Assembly: GCA_004172935.1 (NCBI GenBank) | Contig: SDZD01000012.1 | Span: forward strand, 62,001-126,000 | Reading direction: 5' to 3' | DNA length: 64,000 bases | Source: a bacterium | GTDB lineage: Bacteria; Armatimonadota; Abditibacteriia; Abditibacteriales; Abditibacteriaceae | Made by a program: the position numbers and the translations under genes | In this document: positions 30,304 through 40,581 of the stretch, piece by piece | Position numbering within the stretch: position 1 is the first letter of the stretch | Layout of the letters: the number at the start of each line of letters is the position of its first letter | The notes under the pieces: model-generated | The model's database searches: none | Told to the model about the DNA's origin: nothing | The model's input: only the letters and a program-made list of their open reading frames with translations

Positions 30304-31455
30304 TTAGATAGCTGCCTGGTCTTCGAGGGGCGCCGAAGAATCGCGGCGCAAAAGCGATGGCAGCACAATAACCGTATGGTTAGGCGAGGGCGACTCAGGC
30401 TGCAACAGCAACCGGAGCGCCGCATGAAGTTGGCGCTCGATGGCGCTATCGACAGTAGTAAGAGCGGGGTGAGTCAAAACACTCTGTGGCAAATTATCGT
30501 AGCCCACCAGCGAGACATCTTCGGGCACACGAAGCCCCACCTTATTAAGTAGGGTCAGCAGGTTGATGGCTTTTTCGTCGTTCCAAGCCACCACAGCGGT
30601 CGGCGCGTCGGGGCGGTCAAAAAACTCGCGAACCAACTGCGGGCTTTTTGACCAGCGCGCATACATCTCGTCACTCAAAAGTTCGTGACTGGTCGCCAGA
30701 CCACACTGTTCGAGAGTGTGTTTGGCGCTTTTCCAGCGGCGGGTCTGACGGAACAAACCGCTGTCCTGAAACAACAGTCGCCGATGCCCCAAATCCAATA
30801 GATGCCGAACCACCAGTGCGCCGCCTTCGGTGTGGTCGCCATACACATTGGGCACTCCCGCGCCCTGATCGTTGGAAGGCTGGCCCACCAAAACCACGCG
30901 ATGCCCGGCCTCTTGCAACCTGAGCGCAAGCGGCTCGAACAGATGGCGAAACAGCAAAAAGCCCAGAGGCTTATTCTGCGCCGAAGGCAACTCGAACCTG
31001 TCGATGTTGGTGTGCGCCATCAAACGGGAGTTGATAGCCAGTTCAGCTGCTTCGGGGTGGCGCACCAATAACTGCAAAGCGCGGTCGAAAATCGAGCCAT
31101 CCGGTTCGCTAATCGCCACAATGGTACGGCTTTGAACGGGCAACTCCGAAACGTTGTCATCTATCCCGCTCGAACCGCTGTCAACCGGCGTATCCGAAAC
31201 GAAAGTCCCGCCGCGCCCTACTCGCTTCACGATTTTGCCCTGTCGCGCCAACTCATCCAAAGCCCACGCCACCGCGCGCTCCGAAGCATCAAGGCGTCGC
31301 ACCAGTTCGCGCTGCGAAGGAAACTGCTCGCCCGGTTGCAACGACGAACGCAATAACTCCAACTCGCCCAAAACCGCCGCCCCATTGAGGCCGCGACGCG
31401 CACGAGACGCACCACCACCGGAAGCGGGGTTAGAGGGAATCAAAGCACTGGGCAT
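30304..31455 (-). CDS. GntR-type wHTH / LacI-sensor hybrid regulator
   Basis: N-term PGEQFPSQRELVRRLDASERAVAWALDELARQGKIVKRVGRGGTFV; C-term PBP1-like RVPEDVSLVGYDNLPQSVLTHPALTTVD. Confidence 0.9.
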   Translation of the reverse strand: MPSALIPSNPASGGGASRARRGLNGAAVLGELELLRSSLQPGEQFPSQRELVRRLDASERAVAWALDELARQGKIVKRVGRGGTFVSDTPVDSGSSGIDDNVSELPVQSRTIVAISEPDGSIFDRALQLLVRHPEAAELAINSRLMAHTNIDRFELPSAQNKPLGFLLFRHLFEPLALRLQEAGHRVVLVGQPSNDQGAGVPNVYGDHTEGGALVVRHLLDLGHRRLLFQDSGLFRQTRRWKSAKHTLEQCGLATSHELLSDEMYARWSKSPQLVREFFDRPDAPTAVVAWNDEKAINLLTLLNKVGLRVPEDVSLVGYDNLPQSVLTHPALTTVDSAIERQLHAALRLLLQPESPSPNHTVIVLPSLLRRDSSAPLEDQAAI

Positions 31456-31476
31456 GAAACTAGTATGCCCAATGAT

Positions 31477-31499
31477 GTCAACATTTAAACATTGTTGAC
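31477..31499. promoter_or_regulatory. inverted repeat GTCAACA-N9-TGTTGAC upstream of the GntR/LacI hybrid
   Basis: Perfect 7-bp arms 22 bp upstream of the start codon; autoregulatory operator candidate. Confidence 0.55.
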
Positions 31500-31668
31500 G
31501 TTATTTTTTCTTTAAATACTCAACTCCCCTCACTTCACGCTCACCTTCCCCTTTTCTGCGCTCCACTAAATGTTGGCATCAATAAAACAAATGCTATCAA
31601 TAACCGCTCCACGCCCCCTATTATCCTCACTGTAGCCATCTGGCTCCTCATACCCTATACCTCTGCCT

Positions 31669-32151
31669 ATGCACTCCCGACATGAGTTATTAAAAGCGCG
31701 TTTTAACATGGTGCGCCAAGATTTAGACCCCATCGTGGTCCGCCTCAAACCGGAATTACTCAATTGGGCACCCGCTTCGGGAATGCGCACATTAGGGGGC
31801 CAAATCGTGGAGATCGTAGCGACCGAAATACAACTGATAGAGCGCCTTCACACCAATCGCGAACTCTCGGACGCCGAGGCACAAGTTATGATTGGCGATA
31901 CAAACGACTTGGACATCCTACGCGCAGCCTTAGTGAGCGTCCGAGGTCAAACACTGGAATATTTAGATTCCCTCACTCCCCAGCAACTGGCCGAAGAGAT
32001 TCAATTCGAGGGCGGCTGGTTCGGCTCCCTGATGCTCCCCACCGTCCCACGAGCCGAAGTCTTCCTCAATATCGCCGACCACGAGTGGTATCACGTCGGC
32101 CAACTCACCTCCTATCTGTGGGCACTTGGCGAAGACCCTTATGAGTGGTAG
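31669..32151 (+). CDS. DinB family protein
   Basis: LKARFNMVRQDLDPIV...MRTLGGQIVEIVATEIQLIERL...NIADHEWYHVGQLTSYLWALGEDPYEW. Confidence 0.78.
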   Translation: MHSRHELLKARFNMVRQDLDPIVVRLKPELLNWAPASGMRTLGGQIVEIVATEIQLIERLHTNRELSDAEAQVMIGDTNDLDILRAALVSVRGQTLEYLDSLTPQQLAEEIQFEGGWFGSLMLPTVPRAEVFLNIADHEWYHVGQLTSYLWALGEDPYEW

Positions 32152-32169
32152 TCACGTCCCATATCTCCA

Positions 32170-32988
32170 ATGCATCACCAAGAATTTCTTCCTCCCGAAC
32201 AGTTACGCAAGGCCATAAAATGCTTCTGGTACAACTGCCGGGACTATGGCGAAACCGAATCGAGTTTCGAGGTCATGCCTGACGGCTACGCCGAAATCAT
32301 CTTCCACTTTGGAAGTTCCTGCCTCGTCTCAACGGATGCGGGCCTACAACCACTCCCTTCGCCTTTCATGATGGGGCTGCTCAACCATCCCATCGTTTTC
32401 AATGCGAAAGGACGCCTCGAAATCATCGCCATTCGCTGCTATCCGTGGACAGTGTTCGACTTACTTGGCCTACCCTCTAGCAAAGACAGTGTGCGCACCT
32501 TTGAACACCCCATTGCCCAACTCCAACCCAAATTAGAAAAGTGGCTCCAAGCCAATAACCAGGAGGATGCCATCGCCGAAATAGCACGCTATTTCATGAG
32601 CGCAGAATCGAATAGCCCGCTGGACAGCACCCTGCTCAAAGCCGGAGATGCCATGCGCAAAACCAATGGCGCCCTGCCCGTTAGTCAGGTAGCAGCAACA
32701 GCCCACGCGACAGTTCGTACCCTCGAACGCAAATTCAAGCAATCCTCCGGCTTCACGATGAAAGATGTGTCGGGCTTGATGCGCTTCGAGCAGGTACGCA
32801 ACCAACTGTGGCTCAATCCCGACTCCAATCTGGCGGGCTTAGCCTACGAAGTGGGCTACACCGATCAAGCCCATCTTAGCCGCGAGTTCAAGCGCTACAG
32901 CGGCACCACACCAGCCGCCTTCGCTCGCAAAGCCAAACGCGAGAAGCAAACCGCCAACCGCGATTTTGTCGCATTTATACAAGCCTGA
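32170..32988 (+). CDS. AraC family transcriptional regulator (DUF6597-like N-terminus)
   Basis: FWYNCRDYGE...MPDGYAEIIFHFG; C-term LAGLAYEVGYTDQAHLSREFKRYSGTTPAAFA. Confidence 0.9.
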   Translation: MHHQEFLPPEQLRKAIKCFWYNCRDYGETESSFEVMPDGYAEIIFHFGSSCLVSTDAGLQPLPSPFMMGLLNHPIVFNAKGRLEIIAIRCYPWTVFDLLGLPSSKDSVRTFEHPIAQLQPKLEKWLQANNQEDAIAEIARYFMSAESNSPLDSTLLKAGDAMRKTNGALPVSQVAATAHATVRTLERKFKQSSGFTMKDVSGLMRFEQVRNQLWLNPDSNLAGLAYEVGYTDQAHLSREFKRYSGTTPAAFARKAKREKQTANRDFVAFIQA

Positions 32989-33017
32989 CGCCAAATTTCC
33001 TGTTTCAATCTCTCTGT

Positions 33018-34571
33018 ATGAACGAGACAGTCGAAATCAATCACCCCAATCGCCCCCCTTCTCCTTACGATGTCATCATCTCCGGTGCCGGGCCAGTCGG
33101 CCTATTTCTGGCCTGCGAGTTAGCCCTCGCCAAATGCTCCGTCCTCGTACTCGAAAAGGCTCCCAATCCCCACTCGCCCCTCAAACAACTTCCCTTCGGC
33201 ATTCGCGGACTCTCGGCCCCTACCATCGAAGCACTCCATCGTCGCGACCTGTTTGGCGACCTCGAAATCCATAAGCGCCTCAAAAACCCGCACACCAACA
33301 CCGGACAAGGCGCTAACCGTCAGGTCGGACACTTCGCGGGCATCCCATTCCGCGAAGGCGACATCGACACCTCACGGTGGCACAATCGCCTTCCCAGTTC
33401 GCCCGAAACTAGTCTGATGTCCGAAATGCAGGAGATGGAGACGCTTCTAAGCCACCGCGCCGAATCACGCGACGTCGAAATTAAACGCGGCTTCCCCGTC
33501 ACTAGCTTCGAGCAAAGCGCCGAAGGTGTCACAGTTCAGTCGGGCGACCACACCTTCCAGTCGAAGTGGCTGGTCGGCTGCGATGGTAGCCGCAGTGTGG
33601 TTCGCAAAGCGGGCGGCTTCGAGTTCGCGGGCACCGAGCCAGACTTCACTGGCTACACCACCAGACTAGAACTCGCCGATCCCGAAAAACTCGGTTCAGG
33701 CCGCAACCTCACTGCGCATGGCATGTATCTTCAATCGCAGCCCGGCTACGTGATAATTCAAGATTTCGATGGTGGTGCCTTCCACGATTCCGGCCAACCC
33801 ATCACCCTCGAACATTTGCAGGAAGTGTTGCGCCGCATTTCCGAGACCGATGTCACCGTCACCGCCCTCCACATCGCCACCACATGGACAGACCGAGCGC
33901 GTCAAGCCACCACCTACCGCAACGGGCGAGTGCTTTTAGCGGGCGACGCCGCCCACATCCACTCGCCACTGGGTGGTCAGGGCCTCAACCTCGGCATCGG
34001 CGACGCCATGAATCTGGGCTGGAAACTCGCTGCTACTATCAAAGGCATAGCTCCCGAAGGCTTGCTGGATAGTTACCAAACCGAGCGCCACCCCATCGGC
34101 GCCCAAGTTCTCGACTGGTCGCGCGCGCAAGTCGCCATCATGAAACCCGACCCAGCCGCCCGCGCCCTCAACGCCATCCTCCGCGATATTCTCGAAACCC
34201 GCGACGGCGCCACCTACTTCGCCGCCAGAGTGTGGGGCATCTCCACCCACTACAATCTGGGCGGCACTCATCCACTACGCGGCCACAGCGCCCCCAACTT
34301 CGAATTCGAAGACGGCACCACCCTCGCCGAAAAAATGCACGACGGGCGCGGCATCCTCCTCGACTTCGAGGGCGCCTCCGCCCTCAAAACTCTGGCAAGC
34401 CAATACCCCCAACTCACCTGCATCTCAGGCACTCCCAAACAAAGCCTCGGCCTAAGCGCTGCCCTCATCCGTCCCGACGGCATCATCGCCTACGCCACCG
34501 ATAACTCCCCTGATATTCAGGAGTTCCACGAAGCCCTCACCCAATGGTTTGTTCCTGTCACCCGTCACTAA
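33018..34571 (+). CDS. FAD-dependent aromatic hydroxylase-type monooxygenase
   Basis: DVIISGAGPVGLFLACELALAKCSVLVLEKA; GDAAHIHSPLGGQGLNLGIGDAMNLGWKLA. Confidence 0.92.
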   Translation: MNETVEINHPNRPPSPYDVIISGAGPVGLFLACELALAKCSVLVLEKAPNPHSPLKQLPFGIRGLSAPTIEALHRRDLFGDLEIHKRLKNPHTNTGQGANRQVGHFAGIPFREGDIDTSRWHNRLPSSPETSLMSEMQEMETLLSHRAESRDVEIKRGFPVTSFEQSAEGVTVQSGDHTFQSKWLVGCDGSRSVVRKAGGFEFAGTEPDFTGYTTRLELADPEKLGSGRNLTAHGMYLQSQPGYVIIQDFDGGAFHDSGQPITLEHLQEVLRRISETDVTVTALHIATTWTDRARQATTYRNGRVLLAGDAAHIHSPLGGQGLNLGIGDAMNLGWKLAATIKGIAPEGLLDSYQTERHPIGAQVLDWSRAQVAIMKPDPAARALNAILRDILETRDGATYFAARVWGISTHYNLGGTHPLRGHSAPNFEFEDGTTLAEKMHDGRGILLDFEGASALKTLASQYPQLTCISGTPKQSLGLSAALIRPDGIIAYATDNSPDIQEFHEALTQWFVPVTRH

Positions 34572-34615
34572 AGGATTAAAAAAGAGGCGCGCATGAGATA
34601 AACCTTGCTCATTCA

Positions 34616-35608
34616 ATGCTATCACGCACAATATCCCCTCGTTCCAACCGCTGGCTATTCGCCAGCCTCACCTTCTTCACAACCTCGACTCTGAGCCTCC
34701 CCACTTGTCAGGCTCAGCAGACTCTCCCCGGCAAGCCACAATTAGTCGATGCAAAAGGGAAGAAGACCGAGAACAACGATGCTATCGTCTACGATTTCGG
34801 AAAGGTCAGCCAGTTAGACCCAAAGTGGCGAAGTGCCGATATGCTGAAACGCATTAAGTTCGAGCATGTGCTACCGGGTATCAAGCATGTTTTCACCCTC
34901 AAGAACGCTGGTAAAACCGCGCTAACCATCTCCGACATCAGAGGCGAAAGCATCAACATTCAAGCAGAGGTAGTGAAAAACAATCAGGTCAAAGATGTCC
35001 CCTTCCCCTATAAGGTGAAGCCCGGCGAGAACGTCGCTATCAACGTCGCATTCGATCCATATATCGCTCTACCTGGCACAACACAGGCGAAAGTCGAACT
35101 CTTTCAACCCAATTCTCGTATTCCCATCGCCACCTTGATAATGAAGGGAGAAGTTCACAGCGGAATCCGTTTCATCGAGAAAGAGCTTGATTTCGGCACT
35201 CTCCCGTCAACAAGTACAGAGCGCTTCAAGGACTTTTCGTTAGTCCTCGATCCCCGCGTCCCCGAACAATATTTACCGGGGCCGCTCAAGTTGATTTGTC
35301 AGAATCCCCACATCACCATCGAGAATTTGGACAAACCCGAAAACCTGATGGGCACAACATGGAAGGACAATTTCATTACATTCCCCCTTGGAGAGTTTAT
35401 GCATGAAAGTACGGCGTATCCTGAGGAAAAGGTATATGCAGCAAGCAAACCATTTCCCCATGAACTGCAACTCCATTTTCGAGCAGTTCTCAGCGACTCA
35501 GCCCCACTTGGTAACATCGTTGGGCGAATCGCTGTAGTAGTCGCAGGAGCGCCTTACGCCATCATTGCCCGGAATGCCATTATCCCCATCAAAGGCGAGC
35601 TGAAATAG
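34616..35608 (+). CDS. DUF1573-like secreted protein
   Basis: FEHVLPGIKHVFTLKNAGKTALTISDIRGE...YKVKPGENVAINVAFDP. Confidence 0.7.
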   Translation: MLSRTISPRSNRWLFASLTFFTTSTLSLPTCQAQQTLPGKPQLVDAKGKKTENNDAIVYDFGKVSQLDPKWRSADMLKRIKFEHVLPGIKHVFTLKNAGKTALTISDIRGESINIQAEVVKNNQVKDVPFPYKVKPGENVAINVAFDPYIALPGTTQAKVELFQPNSRIPIATLIMKGEVHSGIRFIEKELDFGTLPSTSTERFKDFSLVLDPRVPEQYLPGPLKLICQNPHITIENLDKPENLMGTTWKDNFITFPLGEFMHESTAYPEEKVYAASKPFPHELQLHFRAVLSDSAPLGNIVGRIAVVVAGAPYAIIARNAIIPIKGELK

Positions 35609-35831
35609 CATCTACACACCACTCAAGCAATAGTCCATGCTCAGGCAACGTGCAGCGGCGCTCATGCCCACCACCGCCTTCGTCTTCCTGTGGAGTAGTC
35701 GGTCTGGTTCTCGCGTTCCGCCAAAAGTAGACACGGGAGCTGACCGATATTTATAGAACCTTTCCTTTCTACTGATATTCCTGATCACGCCTGCAACATC
35801 CCCCTAAACTTTTCCTCTAATCCACAATCAC

Positions 35832-38486
35832 ATGAAAACAACACGATGCCTTGCGAGGCACCTGGTGGTCTTCGGTTGCCTCATGGCTCCCGTTGCACTA
35901 TCGTTAGCGCACGCCTACGCTCAAAACCGAACCATCTCCGCAGAAGGATTGCCGCCGCTCCGCCCGCCCTCGGTGCCTCTGGTTGCACACGACCCCTATT
36001 TCTCGATTTGGTCGAACAGCAACAAGCTGTACAGCGACCGAACACGCCACTGGACGGGTCGCGAGAACCAACTCAGCGCGATGGTGCGCGTCGATGGTGA
36101 AACCTTCCGTCTCATGGGCAAAGACCCCGAAGAATCGGCCTCGCTTCCGCAAACCAATCTGTCGGTATTGCCCACTCGCACTATTTACACCTTTGCCAAC
36201 GAGAAGATCGAGGTGCAGCTGACTTTTTTGACGCCCGCTATTCCCAGTGATTTTGAGGTCTTGGCGCGACCAGTTACCTACGTTACCTATCAGGTGCGTT
36301 CGCTCGACCGCAAAAAGCACAAAGTCGAACTGTACGCGGATGCGGGCGCTGACATCGCCGTCACCGAAGCCGACCGTCAACAAGTGAGCTGGAATCGCGA
36401 CTCGGCCAACAACATCACCGCCCTTCGCATCGGTTCCGTTGTTCAGCCAGTGTTGGCGAAGCGTGGCGACGATTTGCGCATCGACTGGGGCTATCTCTAC
36501 CTGGCCGCTCCCAACGCCAAAGACTTGCAAAGCGTTTTGACCAGCCGCTCGAATGCGCAAGCAGCATGGGGGCGCACAGGCAAACTGCCCAACACGGATG
36601 AGCCTTCAACACCACGCGCCGCCAATGATAACTCGCCCGTAGCCGCACTGTCCTTCAACATCGGTTCTGTTGGAGTCGAGCCTGTCAAGCGCACCGTGAT
36701 GGTGGCTTACGACGATGAGTATTCGATCAACTGGATGGGCAAGCGCTTGCGTCCCTACTGGCGTCGCAATGGCATGGACGCCCTGGGCTTGTTGCAAGTC
36801 GCTGCCCGCGACTACGAGAGCCTCAACACCCGCTCCGCAGCATTCGACACCGAGTTGATGGCTGATTTGCGCGCCGTCGGTGGCGAGAAATACGCCCGCA
36901 TCGTGGCATTGTCCCACCGCGAGGCATTGGCCGCCCAGAAAATTGTCGCCGACGCCAATGGCGCTCCGTTGTCGTTCTCCAAGGAGAATAACTCCAACGG
37001 CTCGATTGGCACCGTTGACTTGATGTATCCCGCATCGCCGCAGATGATGTTGCTGTCGCCAACATTGCTCAAGGCGACGATGGAACCCATCATGCTCTAT
37101 TCATCGGGTTCCCGCTGGAAGTTCGATTTTGCCCCGCACGATATGGGTGTCTACCCACAAGCGACCGGAATGCTATACGGTGGCGGCGAAAGCGTCCCTG
37201 CCAACGGCGATGTCAGCGGCAAAATGCCGGTCGAAGAATCGGGCAACATGCTGCTCTTGCTGGCGGGCCTGTCTAAAATCGAGGGCAACACCAAATACGC
37301 CGACCGTCACTGGCCCACCATCGTCAAATGGGCGAACTACCTGATCAGCAAAGGCTACGACCTCGACAACCAGCTTTCCACCGACGACTTCGCGGGCCAC
37401 TTGGCGCACAACGTCAACCTGTCCGGCAAGTCCATCGAAGCGCTCGGTGCTTACGCGCAGATGTGCGAAATGCGTGGCGAAACCGCCGAAGCCAAGCGTG
37501 TTCGTGGCATCGCCGAAGGCATGACCCAGCAGTGGATTGCTGCCGCCAAGGATGGCGACCACTACAAACTGGCCTTCGACAAGCCCGGCACATGGAGCCA
37601 GAAATACAACCTCGTGTGGGACAACATTTTGGGTATCAATCTGTTCCCCGATAGCGTCACCGATGCCGAGGTCGCCTACTACAAAACCAAAATCAACCGT
37701 TACGGAGTGCCGCTCGATTCGCGCGAAACCTACACCAAACTCGACTGGACACTCTGGAGTGCCGCGCTCACTGGGCGCAAAGCCGATGTCATGGCCTTTA
37801 CCGACCCGATTTACGACTTCGCCAACGAGTCGTCTTCGCGTGTGCCGCTGACCGACTGGTATCGCACCATTCAGGGCACGCAGGTCAACTTCAAAGCGCG
37901 TTCAGCTATCGGCGGCGTCTTCATGCCCGTCTTAAATGACCGCACCATCTGGACGAAGTGGGCTGCGCGCGACCTGACCGCTTCCAAGAACATCAACCTC
38001 AACTGGGCGCCATTGCCACCTCCACAACAGATTACGCCCGTCCTGCCAACATCGGCTGGGGGCGGCGTGATTTGGAGCTACACCACCTCGACTCCTTCGG
38101 GCGGCTGGTACGGCTCGGAATACAACGATGCCAACTGGCAACGTGGCGAAGGCGGACTGGGGACTCAAGGGCCACCCGATGCGGTCATTCGCACCCGCTG
38201 GAACACCCCGGACATTTGGGCGCGGCGCGAGTTCACTCTCACACAACAGCAACTCGCCAACCGCGACGAGTTGCAACTCTCGCTGTACCACGACGAAGAT
38301 GCCGAGGTCTACATCAACGGCGTCGAAGCGGTCAGCGTATCCGGCTATACCAGCGCCTACGAGCCATTCCAAATCTCCAAAGCGGCACTGGCCACTCTCA
38401 AACCCGGCAAAAACGTGTTCGCCGTTCATGTCCACCAAACCGGAGGCGGACAGTTCATCGACATGGGCTTAGTCACAGTCAAATAA
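35832..38486 (+). CDS. secreted glutaminase-domain (GtaA/DUF4965-like) protein with C-terminal galactose-binding-like domain
   Basis: PPSVPLVAHDPYFSIWSNSNKLYSDRTRHWTGRENQLSAMVRVDGETFRLMG; C-term YNDANWQRGEGGLG...REFTLTQQQLANRDELQLSLYHDEDAEVYINGVEA. Confidence 0.83.
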   Translation: MKTTRCLARHLVVFGCLMAPVALSLAHAYAQNRTISAEGLPPLRPPSVPLVAHDPYFSIWSNSNKLYSDRTRHWTGRENQLSAMVRVDGETFRLMGKDPEESASLPQTNLSVLPTRTIYTFANEKIEVQLTFLTPAIPSDFEVLARPVTYVTYQVRSLDRKKHKVELYADAGADIAVTEADRQQVSWNRDSANNITALRIGSVVQPVLAKRGDDLRIDWGYLYLAAPNAKDLQSVLTSRSNAQAAWGRTGKLPNTDEPSTPRAANDNSPVAALSFNIGSVGVEPVKRTVMVAYDDEYSINWMGKRLRPYWRRNGMDALGLLQVAARDYESLNTRSAAFDTELMADLRAVGGEKYARIVALSHREALAAQKIVADANGAPLSFSKENNSNGSIGTVDLMYPASPQMMLLSPTLLKATMEPIMLYSSGSRWKFDFAPHDMGVYPQATGMLYGGGESVPANGDVSGKMPVEESGNMLLLLAGLSKIEGNTKYADRHWPTIVKWANYLISKGYDLDNQLSTDDFAGHLAHNVNLSGKSIEALGAYAQMCEMRGETAEAKRVRGIAEGMTQQWIAAAKDGDHYKLAFDKPGTWSQKYNLVWDNILGINLFPDSVTDAEVAYYKTKINRYGVPLDSRETYTKLDWTLWSAALTGRKADVMAFTDPIYDFANESSSRVPLTDWYRTIQGTQVNFKARSAIGGVFMPVLNDRTIWTKWAARDLTASKNINLNWAPLPPPQQITPVLPTSAGGGVIWSYTTSTPSGGWYGSEYNDANWQRGEGGLGTQGPPDAVIRTRWNTPDIWARREFTLTQQQLANRDELQLSLYHDEDAEVYINGVEAVSVSGYTSAYEPFQISKAALATLKPGKNVFAVHVHQTGGGQFIDMGLVTVK

Positions 38487-38502
38487 CTTCCCTCAACCAA
38501 AG

Positions 38503-38537
38503 AACAGGGCGCACACTTTTTTGTGTGCGCCCTGTTT
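38503..38537 (+). terminator. Rho-independent-like terminator
   Basis: AACAGGGCGCACAC-tttttt-GTGTGCGCCCTGTT, 14-bp perfect arms downstream of 38486. Confidence 0.75.
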
Positions 38538-38787
38538 CAATATCTCCCCGATCCTCTCACATCGAATGCCGATATAGCCCAGCCCTCCAGGCACCATAAT
38601 CCGCAATCCGCATGTGAGATAGCCAACACAAAGGACGTTATGCGAGGAATATTTTTTTAAGAGCACACCTTCCCATACCTTGAATCATTTTTCGGGGCTG
38701 CAATGATAGTCACCATAACAAGCCCAGCCCAGGCGAGCGGTTTTTCCACTCTTGTTCAGAGACAAGTTGATGCTGAACGCACCGTTA

Positions 38788-39345
38788 TCAACGCACAGGA
38801 GGACGCAGTCCATCCATGAGGAGGTTCAATAGACGGTTGGCAAGAATTTCTCGTTGGTTTTTAGGGGCCACCGTGAAGATGCCGATAAGACTCGCGGCGA
38901 TGTCTTCGGCGGTAACGTCCTGGCGGAAGTCATCCACCGCGCAGCCAGCATCAAGGATTGTGGTGATTGCCGTGAGCAACTCAGTTCGAGTCTGGCCGTG
39001 AGCGATCTCATCCGTCTCGACCATCGCCAGTAGTGTGTCGAGCATTCCGTTCTTGGTAGCGATCCAGTCGCCGAACAGGTCCATCCAGCGCCGCAGTGCC
39101 ACAGGCGGTGGCAGTTGGTTAAGCAGTTCGCGTGCCCCGGTCGTTAGCCGCACGACCTGGCTTTGGTAGACCGCCTCGACCAGCGACTCTTTGGTTGGAA
39201 AATGCCGATAGAGTGTGGCGATGCCAACCTCGGCCTCGCGTGCGATTGCACGCATCGACGGCTCGGTGTCAGCCGATGCAAAAACGCGGGTGGCCACCGC
39301 GATCAGTTGCTCGCGGTTACGGGCTGCGTCTACTCGTGGCGTCAA
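38788..39345 (-). CDS. TetR family regulator
   Basis: REQLIAVATRVFASADTEPSMRAIAREAEVGIATLYRHFPTKESLVEAVY. Confidence 0.93.
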   Translation of the reverse strand: MTPRVDAARNREQLIAVATRVFASADTEPSMRAIAREAEVGIATLYRHFPTKESLVEAVYQSQVVRLTTGARELLNQLPPPVALRRWMDLFGDWIATKNGMLDTLLAMVETDEIAHGQTRTELLTAITTILDAGCAVDDFRQDVTAEDIAASLIGIFTVAPKNQREILANRLLNLLMDGLRPPVR

Positions 39346-39364
39346 AACGGAACACGCTCCGTTT
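39345..39364. promoter_or_regulatory. TetR operator candidate AAACGGAACACGCTCCGTTT
   Basis: Inverted repeat overlapping the TetR start codon; second copy at 39384-39403. Confidence 0.75.
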
Positions 39365-39383
39365 GTGTTACAATCATCTGTGT

Positions 39384-39403
39384 AAACGGAGCATATTCCG
39401 TTT
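39384..39403. promoter_or_regulatory. TetR operator candidate AAACGGAGCATATTCCGTTT
   Basis: Inverted repeat matching the site at 39345, 39 bp between centres. Confidence 0.78.
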
Positions 39404-39439
39404 TAGTGCGTTCCTCAAGTATTAAGGAGACAAAAATGT

Positions 39440-40399
39440 ATGCAGAACCTAAGCGATAAATCTCTGGCGAGCAGAAGCCGGGCAGTACAACTCGATTCAT
39501 TTGGTGGCACTGAAGTCCTAAATCTCCGTGAAGTACCTGTGCCGCAGGCTGGCATGGGACAGCTCCGCGTGCGAGTCACCGCAGCTGGATTAAACCCAAT
39601 GGACTGGTTCATGACCTCCGACGCAGAAACCGCAGCCCGGTTCGGCCTGAGCCTGCCGACAGGGTTCGGAACCGATTATGCGGGAGTGGTGGATCAAATA
39701 GCTGACGGGGTAACAGAGTTCGCTGTCGGTGACAGGGTGTACGGCGGCGCATTTTCCCGCGCGGTCGCCGACTTCATAATCGTAGAAACCGCAGGAACTA
39801 TCGTGCAGGGTGGCACAGTCCACCACACCCCTGACAGCATCGACGACCGCACCGCCGCCACCCTCACAATAGCGGGGTGTACAGCCGCCGCAGCCCTCGC
39901 GATTATCAATCCTAGACCGGGCGACACGGTACTCATTGGTGGTGCAGCTGGTGGGGTTGGGGTGTTCGCCGTCCAGCTGGCGCGCCTCGCTGGGGCGCGA
40001 GTGATAGGAACGGGTTCGACAGCATCGTCCGACTTCCTGCGTAGCCTTGGGGCTGAGCCGGTCGCCTACGGTGACGGCCTGGCTGGTCGTGTCCGTAGCC
40101 TCGCTCCCGGCGGCGTCACCGCAGCAGTGGACCTGCATGGGACGGAGACAGCGCAGGCCGCCCGCGAACTCGGCGTCGCGGACGCGCGCATCACCACTAT
40201 TGCCGCCCAAATCGACGGAATCACGCCAGCGAACGGCGCCGACGCGGCCCCCGCCGATTTGGAAAAAATAGCCCGTCTAGTCGCAACAAATGAACTCCGA
40301 GTGCCAGTCGCTGCAAGCTTTCCGGTCGAGCAAATCCGTGCCGCCGTCGAACTTCAGGCTGGCCGACATGTGAAAGGCAAGGTCGTCATCGACCTCTAA
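39440..40399 (+). CDS. NADP-dependent zinc-type alcohol dehydrogenase/quinone oxidoreductase
   Basis: VQLDSFGGTEVLNLREVPVPQAGMGQLRVRVTAAGLNPMDW...VLIGGAAGGVGVFAVQLARLAGARVIGT. Confidence 0.92.
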   Translation: MQNLSDKSLASRSRAVQLDSFGGTEVLNLREVPVPQAGMGQLRVRVTAAGLNPMDWFMTSDAETAARFGLSLPTGFGTDYAGVVDQIADGVTEFAVGDRVYGGAFSRAVADFIIVETAGTIVQGGTVHHTPDSIDDRTAATLTIAGCTAAAALAIINPRPGDTVLIGGAAGGVGVFAVQLARLAGARVIGTGSTASSDFLRSLGAEPVAYGDGLAGRVRSLAPGGVTAAVDLHGTETAQAARELGVADARITTIAAQIDGITPANGADAAPADLEKIARLVATNELRVPVAASFPVEQIRAAVELQAGRHVKGKVVIDL

Positions 40400-40495
40400 G
40401 AAAACGCTCTAAAGATCTCACCCGTCGCCTCAACCGCGTGTGAAAATGTGCTCCTTTTCTCGTCCGTCTGACGAGCCAAGAAATTCAGCAAGTAA

Positions 40496-40526
40496 GAGGC
40501 GGGCACTATCAAATAGTGCCCGCCTC
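40496..40526. terminator. bidirectional terminator-like hairpin between convergent genes
   Basis: GAGGCGGGCACTA-tcaaa-TAGTGCCCGCCTC, 13-bp perfect arms. Confidence 0.6.
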
Positions 40527-40581
40527 GCCAAATTGGAAGCTAATCCCCCAATTTAGATTTTCTCGCCGCTTAAACGCCTCC

